Positions 62,619 to 64,000 of a DNA stretch of 64,000 nucleotides are shown one piece after another. Position numbers and translations under genes: made by a program. Below the pieces are notes generated by a model. It was given only the letters and a program-made list of their open reading frames with translations, was not told the origin of the DNA and did not search any database. The stretch is from Thermobifida fusca NBRC 14071 = JCM 3263. Lineage in GTDB: Bacteria; Actinomycetota; Actinomycetes; Streptosporangiales; Streptosporangiaceae. How positions within the stretch are numbered: the stretch's first letter is position 1; each line of letters begins with the position of its first letter. The stretch is from the NCBI RefSeq assembly GCF_001592045.1, contig NZ_BCWB01000017.1, forward strand, positions 228,527-292,526, given 5' to 3'.

Positions 62619-62966
62619 ATGTCTGAAATCGGCCACTTCCCCTTAACAGAGCAGACCAGCGACCGCACCGCCCACCTCTCCCGGCTCGCTGACGCCATCC
62701 GCTCCCTCGGCGTCACTGCCCTCATCGCCCTGTCGGCCACAAGTCACCCGGTGCTCTACGTCCGCACACGCACGCGGCTGGTCCCCGTTGTCGTGGTGGA
62801 GGACATCGCCGGTAACCAGTGGTTCATCTGGGGCCGCACCGGTACCGCGCACGTCTCCCAGGTCAACCACGCCGCTGCCGCACTGTGCGGCCTCGACCGA
62901 GCGGTCACCCGTTCCCGGGTGAACCCGGTTGCTGCGCGGCGCGCCGCGTTGCGGGAGGCAGCTTGA
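62619..62966 (+). CDS. unrecognised small protein upstream of anti-sigma-type ATPase
   Basis: 115 residues from ATG 62619; GTG 62604 with CAGGAG upstream is an alternative. Sequence shows ALIALSATSHPVLYVRTRTRLVPVVVVEDIAGNQWFIWGRTGTAHVSQVNHAAAALCG, a beta-rich fold with no motif I recognise. It ends in TGATG, overlapping the ATPase start, so both are in one operon. Its role probably concerns the same regulatory unit. Confidence 0.7.
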   Translation: MSEIGHFPLTEQTSDRTAHLSRLADAIRSLGVTALIALSATSHPVLYVRTRTRLVPVVVVEDIAGNQWFIWGRTGTAHVSQVNHAAAALCGLDRAVTRSRVNPVAARRAALREAA

Positions 62967-63496
62967 TGGACACTCCTCCCAACCCCAACGACCAGGAACC
63001 CGACCTGTCCGCACCTGGTTCTGGTCCCGGCCGGCTCACCGTCTCGGAGTTCTGGGAACTGCCCGGAGACCCTGCGTTCTGTCCCGAGCTGCGGCACCGC
63101 ATCCGCCGCAGTCTCGCCGACTACCCGCACGCGGTTGACGACGCCGAACTGGTGGTAGCTGAACTGTTCGCCAACGCCTGCCACCACAGCGTCAGCGGCG
63201 ATGGCGGCAAAATCTCGGTGACGCTCTCCGCCCTCCGCACTGGCCTCGTGCTCGTCACCGTCGCCGACCAGGGGCCCAAAGCAGACCCGCACACCCGCCT
63301 GCCGAGCATCCCGCACACCCGCACCGACACCGGCCTTCTTTCCCTCGGGGGACGCGGGCTGCATCTGGTAGCTGCTCTCGCCGCTGACTGGGGCCATTGG
63401 AACATCGACAGCGGCGGCTACACCGTCTGGGCGCTATTCGCCCCGCCGGGAGCCACCCGACTACCCGATCCTCCCCTCCCCGGATCTAACCTCTGA
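62966..63496 (+). CDS. anti-sigma-factor-type ATP-binding protein (HATPase_c)
   Basis: 176 residues from ATG 62966, with GGGAGG upstream and a one-base overlap (TGATG) with the gene before. The HATPase fold is visible: DDAELVVAELFANACHHS (N box, Asn expected at NAC), VTVADQGPKADPH (G1 box, D-x-G) and GGRGLHLVAALAADWG (G2 box). Such short kinase-like proteins are RsbW/SpoIIAB relatives that bind sigma factors or anti-anti-sigma proteins. Here it is next to an XRE-DUF5753/DUF397 unit, a common actinobacterial arrangement. Confidence 0.85.
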   Translation: MDTPPNPNDQEPDLSAPGSGPGRLTVSEFWELPGDPAFCPELRHRIRRSLADYPHAVDDAELVVAELFANACHHSVSGDGGKISVTLSALRTGLVLVTVADQGPKADPHTRLPSIPHTRTDTGLLSLGGRGLHLVAALAADWGHWNIDSGGYTVWALFAPPGATRLPDPPLPGSNL

Positions 63497-63636
63497 TCCC
63501 GATCCCCACCCCAAGGACTTCAAGCTGCTGTGCCGACCCCTCGCCCACACCACGGCACAGAACAAAGCCACCGGTCCGTGGCCGGTGGCCCCACACACCC
63601 GAAACTGTTTCCAGCCACTCCACCACGGGAGCTTCC

Positions 63637-63858
63637 ATGCTCGTCAACGTTCCACAAGCACTCCAGCACAGAGACGTGGGAGGGGCGTCTCATCAAAGGA
63701 CAACGGAGGCGGAGAACAGCGCAACACAGGCACTCGGAAGCCGTGTCTCCCCGCGCTGTTTACCTCGCGCGAACGAACGCGAGTGGTGCCAGGCTCGGCG
63801 CCGTCCCGGAAGCGCTCTGCAAGAGCATCTACCGCCGCCGCCCAGGAATATCTGTTGA
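63637..63858 (+). pseudogene. possible truncated gene next to the IS element
   Basis: ATG 63637 has GGGAG six bases upstream and opens MLVNVPQALQHRD. A neighbouring frame from about 63737 gives EAVSPRAVYLARTNASGARLGAVPEAL with better codon bias. The frames do not join and both end where the IS200/IS605 end starts. It looks like a gene broken by frameshift and insertion; low confidence. Confidence 0.25.
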
Positions 63859-64000
63859 CTTCCTCCCCACGGCTGAAGCCGGGGGATTCCAACCCGTCAC
63901 TGGGTCGGGCTTCCTGTTTCATCGGGCCGCGCCTCCCCGGAAGACTCCGGGGCCGGTCTTACCGGCCCTCCGCAGGCGTTTTACCTCTCCGCCAGCCCGG
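63855..64000 (-). mobile_element. end of an IS200/IS605-type (TnpB) element
   Basis: CCTCCCCACGGCTGAAGCC.GGGGGATTCC is the hairpin found at the end of many actinobacterial IS605/IS1341 elements, followed on the minus strand by the conserved GATGAAACAGGAAGCCC stretch. This is the tnpB 3' end and its guide-RNA (omega RNA) scaffold. The probable last codons of tnpB run from 64000 to a TGA at 63919-63921; the rest of the gene lies beyond the window. The element end abuts a broken gene at about 63855. Confidence 0.6.

Overview
The window is high-GC actinobacterial DNA: codons end mostly in G or C, GTG starts are frequent, GTGA and ATGA stop/start overlaps are common, and actinobacterial families occur (XRE-DUF5753/DUF397, DUF6879, STM4011-4015). 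A decayed AA10 cellulose/chitin oxidase and several secreted hydrolases fit a biomass-degrading Nocardiopsaceae such as Thermobifida. That placement is inference; no marker gene is present.

Left part (1-9.2 kb) is ordinary chromosome: the start of dxr, a secreted CocE/S15-type hydrolase, a secreted trypsin-like protease, an aldehyde dehydrogenase, an unrecognised coiled-coil protein, an OmpA-like protein and an actinobacterial family usually labelled 3-methyladenine glycosylase. At 9.2-9.7 kb there is a compact unit with promoter, palindromic operator, small ORF and terminator. From 9.7 to 15.6 kb on the minus strand lies the complete STM4011-STM4015 cluster (two radical SAM proteins, a phosphatase-superfamily hydrolase, an ATP-grasp-like protein, a leucine-rich protein), with a one-spacer CRISPR remnant between STM4014 and STM4015. 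A methyltransferase/MerR divergent pair and a frameshifted AA10 LPMO pseudogene follow.

From 18.4 kb to the right edge most genes point to a defence island. It holds a three-gene operon of TIR effector, STAND-type ATPase and membrane protein, in which the TIR C-terminus and the ATPase N-terminus share a short Gly/Tyr/His/Gln motif like the amyloid signalling motifs of NLR/effector pairs. A DISARM class 1-like DrmD helicase and DrmMI methylase pair lacks drmA, drmB and drmC. A 1490-residue helicase-nuclease follows. A three-component ABC-ATPase (ABC-3C, DUF2326) operon is flanked by an intact DprA-like gene and a broken copy of it. Then come a DEDDh exonuclease with a BRCT-like region and a small membrane protein.

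The right part is a BREX type 2-like operon, pglY-pglZ-brxD-brxHI, on the minus strand. Its methylase pglX survives only as a C-terminal remnant with an internal stop just upstream of pglY, and no pglW kinase is visible. The only intact adenine methylase in the window is the DrmMI-like protein 26 kb away. The right edge has XRE-DUF5753/DUF397 regulator units, an anti-sigma-type ATPase and the end of an IS200/IS605 (TnpB) element.

The candidates most worth follow-up are the TIR-STAND operon with its shared motif, the dismantled BREX-2 locus beside an orphan DrmD-DrmMI pair, the STM4011-4015 cluster and the regulated small unit next to it.
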